In this document: positions 49,246-60,000 of the stretch, piece by piece
How the letters are laid out: each line of letters opens with the position of its first letter
Numbering within the stretch: the first letter of the stretch is position 1
Made by a program: the position numbers and the translations under genes
The notes under the pieces: model-generated
What the model saw: the letters and a program-made list of their open reading frames with translations, nothing else
The model's database searches: none
What the model was told of the DNA's origin: nothing
Origin: Nymphaea colorata
Taxonomy: Eukaryota; Streptophyta; Magnoliopsida; Nymphaeales; Nymphaeaceae
DNA: 60,000 bases
Reading direction: 5' to 3'
Assembly: GCF_008831285.2 (NCBI RefSeq)
Contig: NC_045143.1
Location: 7,141,503 to 7,201,502 of the forward strand

Positions 49246-49846
49246 ATGAAGGTCTGGTAGCTTTATGTATGCATGTGTGTTCGTAATCAACTGTTGAAGC
49301 AATGAAAATTATTGGTTGGACGTAAGAAAAGCATATGAAGGTCTAGTCACCTTGTTTGCCAGGTTACACTAAAGCAATCACAAAAAAAAAAATAGATAAC
49401 ATGAAAAGTTTCATTTCTAGGCTTACTTAGTGCTTGAAGTTTGAAAGAAACTACGTTTTGTGATCTATTTGAAGGAAATTATGTTGAAGCACGCAAGAAA
49501 CGAAAGAAGTTACATATGAGTTTTAATTTCTCGGTATATATATGATCACCATTTATCACTAAGTTTATTTTTGTCGATTGAATTCCCTTTTTATTCAGCT
49601 CAATAGAAGTGCATTTGATGCCCTTAGTGGGCAGCCTTTATAAGAAATCGCCGCTCTTGTCAACATTAATGTAAAAAATATGAATTATAAGCCAAGAGCA
49701 AGAAATTCCCAAATCAAGTAATCCCATTTACTTTATTTACACGTTAATTGTAAACTAAGACTATCACGAACACCGGACTTCACTTAATGTCAAAACTTGG
49801 TGTACAGGTATCTGGTGCCCGTTCAAGCTGATCAAGCGCCTCACAG

Positions 49847-50082
49847 TCAAAGGGCGGAGCCAAGGTAGTGTTTGCTTTGGCCTTAGCCCCACCCCAAAAA
49901 AAAATTTTTTAAATATATATATATAAATTTTAGGAATTTTATATATAAAAATTTAAAAAATATATATATATAAATTTTAGGAAGTTTCTATATAAAAATT
50001 TTAAAAAGTGATATTTCGGCCCTAGTCAAATTTTATAAACTTTAATTTGGCCCCTCATGAAAAATTTCTAGCTCCGCCTCTG
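49847..50082. mobile_element. MITE-like element with inverted ends, interrupting copy C
   Basis: The left end AGGGCGGAGCCAAGG and the right end read inward AGAGGCGGAGCTAGA are imperfect inverted repeats, and both sides are flanked by CTCACAG (49840-49846 and 50083-50089), suggesting a short duplication of hAT-like size. The interior is AT-rich. Copy A keeps only the right half (near 13090-13140). Confidence 0.5.
49906..50009. repeat. AT-rich tandem repeat, two units of about 50 bp
   Basis: Two near-identical AT-rich units, each with TATATATATATAAATTTTAG then GAA and TATATAAAAATTT, inside the MITE-like element. Copy A has only one worn unit near 13015-13070. Confidence 0.75.
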
Positions 50083-51026
50083 CTCACAGCTACTTGTGAT
50101 GTGAAAATCAATGCATTACCCAGACATTCAGCCGATCTGAGACAATTCAGCCAGGTGAATAGTTCAATGTGTCTAATGCTTGATGCGGAGATGTGGATCA
50201 TCCAAAGCATAATAGAATGACATATTCCTCCTCTTCGAACGTGAGTTTGAAACCAAACTTCTCCTCAAGAGGATAGAAGGAGTGATTCAGGTGAGATGAG
50301 ATCTATTGTAGATCCAACTTTCTATTTATTAGTGAGGTCTGGCATTTCGCCAACCAAATCGGCTGATCCATAATACAAAGATTGCCTGCGGTCCAACAAC
50401 AAGCCAAGTAGCAAAATTTTGGGTTTGGATTTTGTGTCGCAATTGTTTGCATGTATGAGATTGGCTCGAGAATGGCAAGTCACTCCAGCACAAATTGGCT
50501 GTTTGTCGGCAAATTAGGGTTGGTGGCCCCAGGCTGCGCATCCTTCTTCCTACCAAAAAGTGGAAACATTGGACTGAGTGCTGCAAGTGAATTAATATCA
50601 ACTCACTCAAATCATGGTAAAACACTTCAGCATTTTAAAATATTTTAATTTTCTTTTATGAAAAGGAAAAGAGGAAGAAAGATTACCACAACGATGCGAT
50701 ATTTTTATTTTGCACGTTATTTTGTATTTCTTTATTTTCAAGTATATATCACTTGAAATACATTCTTTTGTGTTGGTTTTTCTAGACGGAGGTTCAAATG
50801 TCATAAATTACACGAAACTGGTTCCAAGTTAAATTTATTAGAAATGAGAAGTTTACCGTACCTCAAGAACGTTGAACTACAACCATTTATTTGCATTTAA
50901 TAGCGTCTACCAACCTACGCGGTGCAAAAGAATTTTCTGCCATTCGTACCGCATAAGCCTATTCAGAATCCACGTCGGTTTTTCTGGCAAAAGTAATTTT
51001 CAGATGCTACTTGTCGAATGCACTAA

Positions 51027-51427
51027 AAAGGTGTAGGACCACGTTTTATTTTTAAAAAACATGATAAATTAACTGGCCTTTTAAAACATTAAAAAAATGT
51101 TTTTTTTTAATGTGTTTGAAAAAAAACATTAAAAAACACATTTTTTAGTTTTTTTCACTTTTTCCATTTTTTAGTTTTCTATTGTCAAACGGCTTTTTTT
51201 CATTTTTTATTTTTTATTTGATTCAAACGTAGTTATCTTTTGATGTTTGTGCTATTAGTTTTTCACTTTATTTTTTTTAATTTTCTCATTTTTTCTCGTT
51301 CTTTTTTCATATTTTTAAGCTCGCTGTATTATACCCGAGAAAAACCTGGCTATTTAAAACTCCGAGATGTTATTTGTGACTATGGTTGAACCACTTGAAT
51401 GAACGTAGTATGACACCTTTCTAAAAC
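51027..51427. mobile_element. MITE-like insertion in copy C
   Basis: Same element as 21196-21596, at the same place of the duplicated segment. Confidence 0.45.
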
Positions 51428-53400
51428 CTAAATAAGCTTAACACCTTACAATGCATTTTTGGTGTTATGTAATTTCACATGTTAGCAATGTGGTAGGAGA
51501 TGTGCACAGATTGATGATTCCGCTCCCCTATGGAGATGAGAAAAGAAGACATCAACAACTTAGAGTTATGGCAATAAGTTTAGACAAGTGTATTATTTTT
51601 ATTAGATTTTGCCATGTTGCTGTAAATCAAATGTTAATTCTAGTACAGGTAAATGACTTTACTTCCTTATATTACCATGGATGATAAACACAAAATAATC
51701 GCTGCTTTAACTTCTACTACAATGATAAACCCTCATCATCATTTCACATTGGCTACTTGCTACACACCTTGTCCCTGCAACTATTTTTGGGTTCTTACAA
51801 TTTACCAGTGGTGTCATTCAGTTGCTACATGAATCTAATTATGACTTATGAGTCAATGTTAACGTTCTTGTTAGCTTCAAAGCATTTTTATTTTTTATAT
51901 GCACTAATATTGGATCATTTCATATGATAATGCTCATTTAAAGTGGTATCTTATCATCTCCTAGTGGTGGAAGACGCTCAATTTTGTTCTGTTGGTGTTC
52001 CAATAACATTTACATTAATGGGATGTCCCGATATCATTATTTCATTATCAGAAGTAATTGGCTTGAACAAATGTTAAAAGAAATAAAAAATGGATTAAAT
52101 TAGAAAAGGTAAATCCAATGTTGCAAGGTGAGCCTGAATACTTTATTCCCCAAAAGTGGGCCACGGTTTCAGCAAACATATACCTTTAAGAGGGGGTCGG
52201 TCCCAAGACAAAAGGCTGTGTATGTTGCACCCCATTGCGCGTAACTACGTTTCGGCAAGCACCTGTGTCACTGCCAGGTGAGGGAGCTCTACCTGCATAG
52301 TGAGACGGCATGGTGACAAGATGGACTCTGTGCATCGGTGACTGGTGGCTCTATTCGTTCGCGTCATGGTAACTGCTAGCCTAATCTAATTCTCTAAAAC
52401 CAAATGCATAGAAGTGCAATATGAAATAAATTCGGATTTTAGGTGTGGATATGGTAAAAAAACAAGTCGGAAACTGAACTATAATTTCAACTGAACGTTC
52501 TTTCTTCATTTTTTCTTGTATCGGTTGCTTTGTATAAGAATAACATGCAAATGGATCTGCTAAGAATGGCGCCTTTATAGTAACAAGAAAATATAAAAGT
52601 ATGTGTACTTCACCGTAGGTATTCTTCCACGACGACTAGAGTACCTAAAAGGGGTCATCTGACAATAGGAACTCAAAGCATCAAGAAGAAAGATTATCGA
52701 GAAGAAAAGCAATTTTTTGTGGTTCGGCATGAAAGCCAACATCCACGGAGAAGAAGACTGGTGTTTTTTTCACTATTGACTGCTCAGTATACAATATCGA
52801 GAGATGGTTCCCATTCTTCATATTTTGTCACAATGAAAAAGGAAGGACTAGAAACGAATGAGATGATTTTGTTAGGAGATAAAGCAAATCTTCAACGTAA
52901 CAGTCTCCATCTCCAGCTCAATCTTCAACGTAACAGTCTCCATCTCCAGCTCAATCTTCAACAGTTCCTTTCTCGAGATTTTGCTGAACCAGATCTTTTA
53001 GAAATGGAAGTAATAATCTCCTTCTCAAGAAACTTGCAACAGAAACATTTGCTTTAAAATTAGAGTAGATTTATGGAACACTTGAACAAGTGTCTCATGA
53101 ATCTACTTTAATTTTGAGGTCAATTCATGGAACACTTAGATGGTGTTCTTAAAACCAAACAGCTTTAAGTGTTTTTTTTTTATGGTGAACAGGATCTCCA
53201 ATCCCAGTAGACACGTAGCTGTCGAAGATGTTGGCTCTATTCAATCTTTTGCAGGTTATGCATTGTTTATCATCGATTTAACAATCAAAGGCCTCCCGTT
53301 CTGATACCATATAAATACGTGTGAAAGCAGTGAAAAAGGTAGAATTTCATGCCTCTTCCTTATATACTAGAAGGATTCTGAGATAATTTTAACGATTTGT
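51428..53400. other. Intergenic left part of copy C
   Basis: Repeats 21597-23569 without change in my reading, including the 33-bp tandem duplication at 52888-52953. No gene recognised. Confidence 0.45.
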
Positions 53401-53789
53401 GATAAAATATTTCACACGTTGCTTCACAATCTATCCCATAAATGCAAACACCACATCTCCACCAAACCATGCAAAAATGTTGTGTAATGTTTTGCAACGT
53501 ACGCACTTTTAGCCATAAGGATCTCAATGATCTCGTGGCTGCAAAATATATCCAAGGACCATTCTGATATTTCTTTCAATACAAGGGCCTCCTCAGCATT
53601 ATTCATCCCAAAAGAAAAGGACAATTCTGATGCAAACGGGACTGGTAGAAAAGAAGCGCAAAAATGAGACGCAAATCGTTCCAACTCACATGAGTTAGTT
53701 TGATAGAAGAGAAGAACCGACAAACAAGATGTAAATCACGTCGATATCAACTATCCCGTGCTAGTTGAAATTGGCTTCGTTTCTAGATC

Positions 53790-55567
53790 TTAATGGTCAC
53801 GGGTATGAAATGATGGTGCCCCTATAAGCATCAGTGAGATATTAAGGTTGGCAAGCACTTCAACATTGAAGGGATAGGCTTCAGTTTGGAGATCTGACGA
53901 ATACGCTTTTGTCGACAGGTGCATGTAAAGCTCTTCTGTGGGGTGAGACCCATCGTAATAGGCATAGATGCTCCTATCTGGGCATGGTTCTGTTCCTTCA
54001 ACACATAATGGCCTTATTCCATCGGGATCGGCGAAGCAGCAACTTCCATTGGTCACCTTTAATCCTAAGATAGCAGGAAAATTTTCTTGGTTAGAAACTT
54101 GTTTATATGTAACAGCTCTAGTGCATGATTTACCATTTTTACGTACTTTTGGTAGTGTCCAAGTCCAAGTTAAATATATTCAGATAATGTGCTAAACTGC
54201 ATTGTTTAATGTCCATGCACATGCATGGAACAGCATAATTTAAATTGATCATAAACAAGTTAGATTTATATGGTGTTCTGGAATATATTAAATGAACAAA
54301 AGATTGCATACCGTAAGTAGTTGGATCATTGATTATCTCATTGATGATTCCCGACGTGTTGATGTAGACAAAAGAAAATCCCGGCAAGTCCTCACTTAGA
54401 TTTTCTAGAGCGGGCCTGAGTGCGTTGTTGAACAAAGTGGATCCCTCATTTAGTAAATCCACACATGATCCATTGTTCTGACGTTTAAAAAAAGGAGCAC
54501 AACCAGCCTGCGGGAGATTAAAGACCACGAATTTTCGTGCCCCAAAGTCATATGCTCTCTGTAGAATAGAATAGAAGAAAAAGTAAGATAACAACAGATA
54601 TAAGGAGACTATATTGGCCGAAGAAATGAGCAATTTCTCAGTTAATTAAGGTCAAGGTGTGTGGTGGGAACTGTGCCAAATACGTGTTCTCATGAAGTAG
54701 GTATGGACTTCATGAACTAAAGCAGCCCGCTTCAAGCATCTTTTAGGAGAGACAGAGAGAGTACCGTGAGGAGGTTGGTGTAATTTCGAATGAGCAATTC
54801 TGTTAGGCTCTGCAAGTCACACTCTGCAGCCACGCCTGATGATGTGGTGCAGTTTGCCATGTAATCGCCTCCACCAATGAAGAAAAAGAATATACTCTGA
54901 GAGAGATAGGAAGAGAGTGCAAAGCTCCCATTCAATTGAGATTTCAGATCCGGTAGTGTTGTTTCCCCAAAGTTCGCAATTTGGTGGCTCAAAGATATGA
55001 CATGTTGCTGCAAAGAATTTTCACATTTTGTTAAGGTAGGAAACCTGAACTATGGTGATATATTATCTTAGTTACGTGTTCTTTTCTTCCTAACTAGCAT
55101 CTCATCTTGTTTGTACGTCTCAAGGAATATATTAGCTAGCATGGTACTTCTTTGTAAAAAAGTAAGTTGGCAGCGACTCATCTTTTGCTAGAAACAAAGA
55201 TTGATCTGCTTACACTTTGGCGAGTAGAATCAAGGATCCCCGCACCATCAGAGGCATAGTTTACTCCGGCGAGAATGGAGCTTCCTCTGGTTTGAGGGTC
55301 GTAGAAAACCGGCAGTAAATGAGGCAACCCCAGCAACAGTCCCAGTAAGTCAGCCGGGGTTTTTCCATTGGTGCACCTACCTGTAACACCCGATGGGAAA
55401 TCTACCCCATACGGAAAGTAGTTGCATTTCGCGGCTGTATCCAAAAAAACGTTGTTCCCAGCTTCAACGATTGAATCCCCGAATACGAACATTGCTTGGA
55501 CATTGCTTTCAGTAGTCGCTGTGGAGAATATGGAGAAAATGAACAAGATCGAGAAGAGAGTCAACAT
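53790..55567 (-). CDS. GDSL esterase/lipase, copy C (372 aa, 4 exons)
   Basis: Exons from the start: 55214-55567, 54765-55007, 54312-54558, 53790-54064; frame intact, splice sites GT-AG. The predicted protein is identical to that of copy B: signal peptide, Ser32, Asp319 and His322, Gly165 in place of the block III Asn, Gly282. Introns and flanks also agree with B, so expression data could not tell these two apart by short reads. Minus strand, with a SINE-like piece and then a copia element on its upstream side. Confidence 0.88.
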
Positions 55568-55689
55568 GCTGCTTGGAAGGCAGGCGAAGGAAATTAAGTG
55601 GTGGCAGTTCCTTGGGTTTTCCCTGCAACCGGCTTTCCCTCTTAAAGGTTTATTAAACCTGCCTCTCAACAAACATTCACCTTAGCTCG

Positions 55690-56370
55690 TGACTGATAAG
55701 TGGCACTTCAGCTCAAACTGACTGTTTGTTTGCAAATCAAGGCTGGTGGCCCCACGCTGCGTGTCCTTGTTGGGAGAAAGATACGTGCGCCAGCGCAATA
55801 AAGGAAGGGAGTCCATTTTGGTAATTTACTAAAATTATCTTTTACCAACCTTTTTACTTTTTTTTTCAATTTCAGTTTTGTCTTTTTTATTTGTTTTTAG
55901 ATCTGAACTATGAATATTTTAGTCATTGACCATACGGCACATGAAAAATAATGCACGAGTGTGACACATATAACCAGGTTAGGTTCTCACTACCTAACGT
56001 GGAAACATCTGTTTCCACTCACCGCAAAGTGAATTAATATCCACTCACTTGAATATATCATGGTAAATATATACATAATGAATATCAATTTGTGGTATTT
56101 GTACCTGAATAAATGCGGTAGATGCCATCTTTGCTTAGCACCCTGTAATCACCTCAAATTTTTTCAAAAGACTTTTACCAAAACACAAAACTTTAATCAA
56201 AGTTATATCAAGTCATGTGGGGGACAGTGCATAATTCCCTTTCATTGAGCAGAGTTGATTTTTGCCAATGGTAAGAGAGTTTAATTGCATGGCAAACGAT
56301 TGTTGTGTTGTATGAGTAGACAATGTAATTGTCAAGCTGCAACTTTTCAAATAAAAAATCTGTCTATGAA
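55690..56370. other. Intergenic, upstream flank of GDSL copy C
   Basis: Same as 25860-26540 apart from one T-run length. No gene seen. Confidence 0.4.
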
Positions 56371-56520
56371 GCCTCAAAGGGCATAGTACAACCAGGCCAT
56401 AATATGGTTCACATTCAAAGGGTTCAAGGTTCAAATACTATTGCAACGTTTTTATATGTTATTCTTGTTGAATGTAAACTGTGGGAAACATGACACTCAA
56501 GTGAAGGGTATACTGTAAGT
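56370..56520 (+). mobile_element. SINE-like element in copy C
   Basis: Third copy of the SINE-like piece of 18341, carried by the segmental duplication. Confidence 0.55.
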
Positions 56521-56734
56521 TTACCCAAGCAAGTCAAAACATTGGATGCATAATGGCTTGGCATTTGGGGCTCTACGTAGAAAACAATTTCCTCAAGTAA
56601 ACAATTTAAAAAAAAAAAGCCTTTGCATGAAGTTCTATTAATCTGTTTTTTGAAGCCATGAAAGGTACCAGTTATTGGAAGGAATGCCAGTGGTTTGAAT
56701 TTGAATCAGTTATACTCTTTACATATCAAATACT

Positions 56735-57128
56735 TTACTGACGTGCACTCATTCCTAGTAGAAATTGGATTTGAATATGAACGAAAAAATTACTCAATCC
56801 AAAGTGATCCAAATCCGTTTTAAGTTCACAACTGAACCCAAATCAAGACTTTTAAAACTAAACTTAGATGAGCTGCACTGCTATATATTAAGAACCGACT
56901 TTCAGAAATTAATGGAAATTAGATGTAAGATATTTATTTAAAATTGAATCAGAATTATAAAGGATATTTATTTAAATTCAGATCTTAATCTGCTGATTGG
57001 ATGTCATTTTTTAAAATTTTTGTCTAATACGGTTTTCTTAATTGAATGTTAAATTTTTTAGTTATATCTGCTTTTTTTCAAATGGTTTGGTTGGATGTCA
57101 AACCCGAATCTGAATTTATCGACATCCT
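56735..57128. repeat. Dispersed repeat S in copy C, cut by copia 3
   Basis: Copy of 26905-27316 that stops at ATTTATCGACATCCT, where the copia 3 LTR begins. The right 180 bp carries about ten substitutions against A and B, unlike the identical sequence to its left. Confidence 0.6.
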
Positions 57129-57172
57129 TGTTAACAGAAACACTAAGAAGGCTCTCAATGTGAATTACTTGG

Positions 57173-57341
57173 GAGATGAAAAGTCATATCTCTTGAGAGA
57201 TGAAAAGTCATGTCTGTTGGGAGATGAAAAGTCATGTCTGTTAGGAGATGAAAAAGGCATGTCTCTTGAAAGATGAAAAGTCTTGCCTCCTGAGGGATGA
57301 AAAGCCATGTATGTTGAAAGATGAAAAGTCATGTCTCTTGG
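57173..57341 (+). repeat. Seven 24-bp tandem repeats in LTR U3
   Basis: Seven units of 24 bp (one of 25) around the core GATGAAAAGTCATGTCT, 1 to 4 or more changes per unit, ending about 30 bp before the TATA box. The position is that of a retrotransposon enhancer; units 2 and 3 are nearly identical, suggesting recent expansion. Confidence 0.92.
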
Positions 57342-57369
57342 AAACTAGAGACCCCTTATGTAACTCCTC

Positions 57370-57379
57370 TATATAAATG
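57370..57379 (+). promoter_or_regulatory. Copia 3 LTR TATA box
   Basis: TATATAAATG downstream of the U3 repeats and about 120 bp before the LTR end, the expected place for the LTR promoter. Confidence 0.65.
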
Positions 57380-57498
57380 AGCCTCTCCATCAAAGGAAGG
57401 CAAGCAAGAAATGATAGAGCAGTGGACGTAGTCCCATTGGCTGAACCACTTTAAAAATTCATGTCCCTTTAATTATTTCTTCATTTTGATTTCTTACA

Positions 57499-57516
57499 TG
57501 GTATCAGAGCCTCTGG
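57499..57516 (+). promoter_or_regulatory. Copia 3 primer-binding site
   Basis: TGGTATCAGAGCCTCTGG immediately after the LTR; the first 12 bases match the initiator tRNA-Met site of plant copia elements. Confidence 0.85.
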
Positions 57517-57578
57517 TTCTTGTTAGTGTTGCTGCTAGATCCTAAGGATTACATCTTGTGTTGCCACTTTTCATTCTC

Positions 57579-58940
57579 ATGGTAAATCAAGAAGCATTAT
57601 CAAATACGGGAGTCAACTCTGATACGGGTATGAATTTTCTTGCTTCTCCTCTTCAGTACCCAAGCAATTTACCGCATTTCCTCACCATCAAGTTAAAAGC
57701 TGAAAATCATCTTATTTGGGAATCTCAATTCACTTCAATTTTGATCTCATTTGATCTTATGAGATATATTGATGGAAGCAAACCTGCTCCGTCAATGTTT
57801 AGATGTAGAACAACTGAAATTAGTTCAGAATATGTTGAATGGCTGAGAAAGGATCAGTTACTTTTGAGTTGGATTAAGTCCTCTCTATCTGAAGCCATTC
57901 ATACCCAAATTATTGATTGCAAAACCTCTCTAGAAGTTTGGAGTGCTCTTAGGCGGTCATATGCTGCTCAATCCAGGGCTCGAATAATGCAGTTAAAATC
58001 ACAGTTTCAAGATTTGAAAAAAAGGTATAGTTCTATGGATGTTTATATAAACAAAGTAAAAGCTATTGCTCATCAATTAGCCATTGCATCTAAGCCCGTT
58101 GATGAAGATGATCATGTTATTCAAATTCTTAGAGGATTGCCAAGTGAATATCTTGCTTTTAAAGTCAGTATGGAAACTCGAAAGGACTTTGTCTCTTTGA
58201 ATGAACTTCATGGGTTTCTTCTCATACAAGAAGTCAACTTAAAAGAAGATGATTCTCAAACTTTTGAATATATTATGCCGGCTGCGAATATTGTCTCAAA
58301 ACAAGTTTTCAATAAGCAAACCAACTACAGAGGTCGTGGTCGAAACAACTACCAATCTAGAGGAGGAGTCCGAAAAAGTGAGCAATACAAAAGTGATTGT
58401 CTTTTGTGCCACATATGTGGAAAAGTTCGTCATATTGTAAAGTTTTGTTGGTCATATACTAACTTGCTTAAGAAAAAAGAGACAACGTCTCCTCAAGCAT
58501 ATCATGCACTTTCTTTTAGCACTCTGAATCAAGACATTGGAGATGACAATTGGTATCCTGACTTCGGTGCAACTCATCACATCACCAATGATGTCAAAAA
58601 CTTGTTCATTCATGCCAAATACAAAGGTGGAGATGCAGTAAAAATCGGAGATGGATCAGGTTTGAGAATTTTTCATATTGGTTCTTCAAAGACATCTCAA
58701 AATTTAGTTTTAAATGATCTCCTTCATGTGCCCAAAATAACAAGAAACTTGTTATCTGTACAACGTTTTTCTAAGGATAATGGAGTCTATTTTGAGTTGC
58801 ATCCTAATATGTGTTATGTTAAGCAGCAGGGAACGGGAAAAGTTCTTCATCAAGTCACAAGCAGTGATGGGCTATATAAGATAGACCTTAGTAGCAGAAA
58901 AAAGGAAGCACAACTTGGAGAAAGACACACTATTGGCTAG
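57579..58940 (+). pseudogene. Copia 3 gag and protease
   Basis: Open for 453 codons from MVNQEALSN (57579; an in-frame ATG at 57558 is possible). Gag shows LKAENHLIWESQF (near 57695) and a CCHC knuckle CHICGKVRHIVKFC (near 58408). The protease active-site motif reads DFGATHH, Phe at 58563-58565 in place of the Ser or Thr of the D-S/T-G triad, so the enzyme should be dead. The frame ends at TAG 58938-58940, directly before the integrase zinc-binding region. Confidence 0.88.
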
Positions 58941-60000
58941 TGGCACAAAAGACATAGTCACCCTTCATTTTCCATTGTTATGAAGGTTTTGAACAAGTGT
59001 GATTTGTCTTACTATGATGATTGTTTGAATTATTTGTGTGAAGCTTGTCAAAAAGCTAAGAGTAATAAACTTCCATTTAATGCTATTTCAAATAAGGTGA
59101 AACGCCCGCTTGAACTCATTTATTCTGATGTATGGGGTCCAGCCCCAGTGGAGAGTGTGAATGGTTTTAAGTACTATGTGATTTTTATGGATGCCTTTTC
59201 AAGATATACTTGGATTTATTTGATGAAAAAAAAAAATCAGACCTCAGTCATGTTTTCAAAGCTTTCAAGGTACTTTCTGAAAATCTTACTGGGTACAAGA
59301 TAAAATATTTTCACTCAGATTGGGGAGGAGAATTTCAAGGGCTTCAATCATATCTTGTCGATAATGGGATTGGACATAGAATATCATGTCCTCATACCCT
59401 TGAACAAAATGGAGCAGCTAAAAGGAGACATAAACATATTGTTGAAACAGGTTTATCTCTAATGGCAAAAGGTAATATTCCCAAGAACTTTTGGTCATAA
59501 GCTTTTTTTACTGCTTAATATTTGATTAATCGAATGTCAACCAAGATTCTTGATTTTGCTTCTCCTTTGGAAAAATTATTCAAAGAGAAACCTGATTATG
59601 GCTTCCTCAAAATCTTTGGATGTGATTGCTTTCCTTGTTTAAGAGCTTATCAGAAAAATAAATTATATTACCGTTCTGAAAGACGTGTTTTCTTGGGCTA
59701 TGCTCCTCAACATAAGGGATATTATTGTTTAGGTGAACGAACCGGTAAAATCTATATTTCGAGACATGTCCAACTTAATGAGAAAAAATTTCCTTTTATT
59801 GATACTCAAGAAACTAGAACTCAAGATCTAGAAACTCAAAACCAAGCTATTATTTTAACCTCCCCTCATGAATATCAGTTCTCAAACCCTACAATACCAT
59901 CATCTAGTACCTCCACAACATCAAAGGAACTCTTACTTCAATCTGAAACAAATAGTGAATCTCAACCTGACACTCTTGAAAATGAGGAGCCAACCCAATC
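58941..60000 (+). pseudogene. Copia 3 integrase region, broken
   Basis: Follows the TAG in frame with WHKRHSHPS, a worn form of the usual motif, CEACQKAKSNK (near 59040) and SDVWGPAP (near 59126). A run of 11 A at 59226-59236 shifts the frame; coding then continues with HSDWGGEF (near 59314) and LEQNGAAKRRH (near 59400) until stops at 59498-59500 and near 59515. Sequence to 60000 still encodes the integrase C-terminal part (SPLEKLFKEKPDYG near 59565). RT and RNase H must lie beyond the window. Confidence 0.85.

Larger units (their letters stand above)
49350..57128. repeat. Segmental duplication copy C
   Basis: Left of 50281 it aligns to copy A (12820-13340) with clear divergence. From 50281 to about 56947 it is essentially identical to copy B. 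Right of 56947 it differs from A and B by about 5 percent until a copia element interrupts it at 57129. Confidence 0.9.
57129..57498 (+). repeat. Copia 3 5' LTR (370 bp)
   Basis: Starts TG, ends TTCTTACA. U3 holds a 7-unit repeat (57173-57341); a TATA box (TATATAAATG) is at 57370. The right end is fixed by the primer site; the left end by loss of homology to copies A and B. Confidence 0.85.
57129..60000 (+). mobile_element. Ty1/copia element 3, 5' part (continues past the window)
   Basis: The 5' LTR begins TGTTAACAG inside repeat S and is followed by a primer site and a copia polyprotein. The 3' LTR and the second target-site copy lie beyond 60000; the left one should be ATCCT (57124-57128). 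Confidence 0.9.

Noticed and set aside
46979-49350. Continuation of segmental copy D to the right of copia 2
   Set aside because: Only a weak resemblance near 47265-47350; no colinear alignment could be built.
57173-57341. Seven regular repeats as a CRISPR array
   Set aside because: Units are contiguous without unique spacers, in a eukaryotic retrotransposon LTR.

Overview
This is a plant nuclear window. It is AT-rich and gene-poor, its protein-coding genes carry GT-AG introns, and most of it is repeats. The evidence is an intact LRR receptor kinase with a malectin-like ectodomain, GDSL esterase/lipase genes, Ty1/copia and Ty3/gypsy chromovirus retrotransposons with plant-type primer sites (TGGTATCAGAGC), tRNA-derived SINEs and MITE-like elements. 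I cannot name the species from sequence alone. A run of 100 Ns (20350-20449) marks an assembly gap.

Layout. 1-4400: dispersed repeat copies and a SINE with a perfect 13-bp target-site duplication. 4447-9871 (minus): a 13-exon receptor kinase that I rebuilt exon by exon; the exons sum to exactly 874 codons including the stop, so it looks functional. 10100-12830: repeat copies, the tail of a copia element and a small chimeric fragment of a receptor kinase. 12820-20349, 20450-28550 and 49350-57128: three copies (A, B, C) of one segment, each with a four-exon GDSL esterase/lipase gene on the minus strand (372 aa). 28560-29760: diverged repeats and a MITE-like element. 29800-36593: a decayed fourth partial copy (D) interrupted by a 5.1-kb copia element. 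36594-46973: a second copia element, split by a 5.5-kb chromodomain gypsy element inserted in its protease region. 46979-49350: no recognisable gene. 57129-60000: the 5' part of a third copia element, with a 7 x 24-bp repeat in its LTR; it runs off the window.

How it fits together. The receptor kinase should sense an apoplastic signal at the plasma membrane; the GDSL proteins should be secreted hydrolases, but the usual oxyanion-hole Asn is Gly. The rest records genome turnover: nested insertions with intact target-site duplications and LTR divergence in the expected age order, and duplication of the GDSL segment.

The most notable observation is that copy B looks like a hybrid. Its left part is essentially identical to C and its right part to A, and the gap lies between A and B. 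That is the arrangement produced by unequal crossing-over between A and C, with about 21.7 kb predicted inside the gap. A chimeric misassembly could give the same picture; long reads across 20350-20449 would decide.
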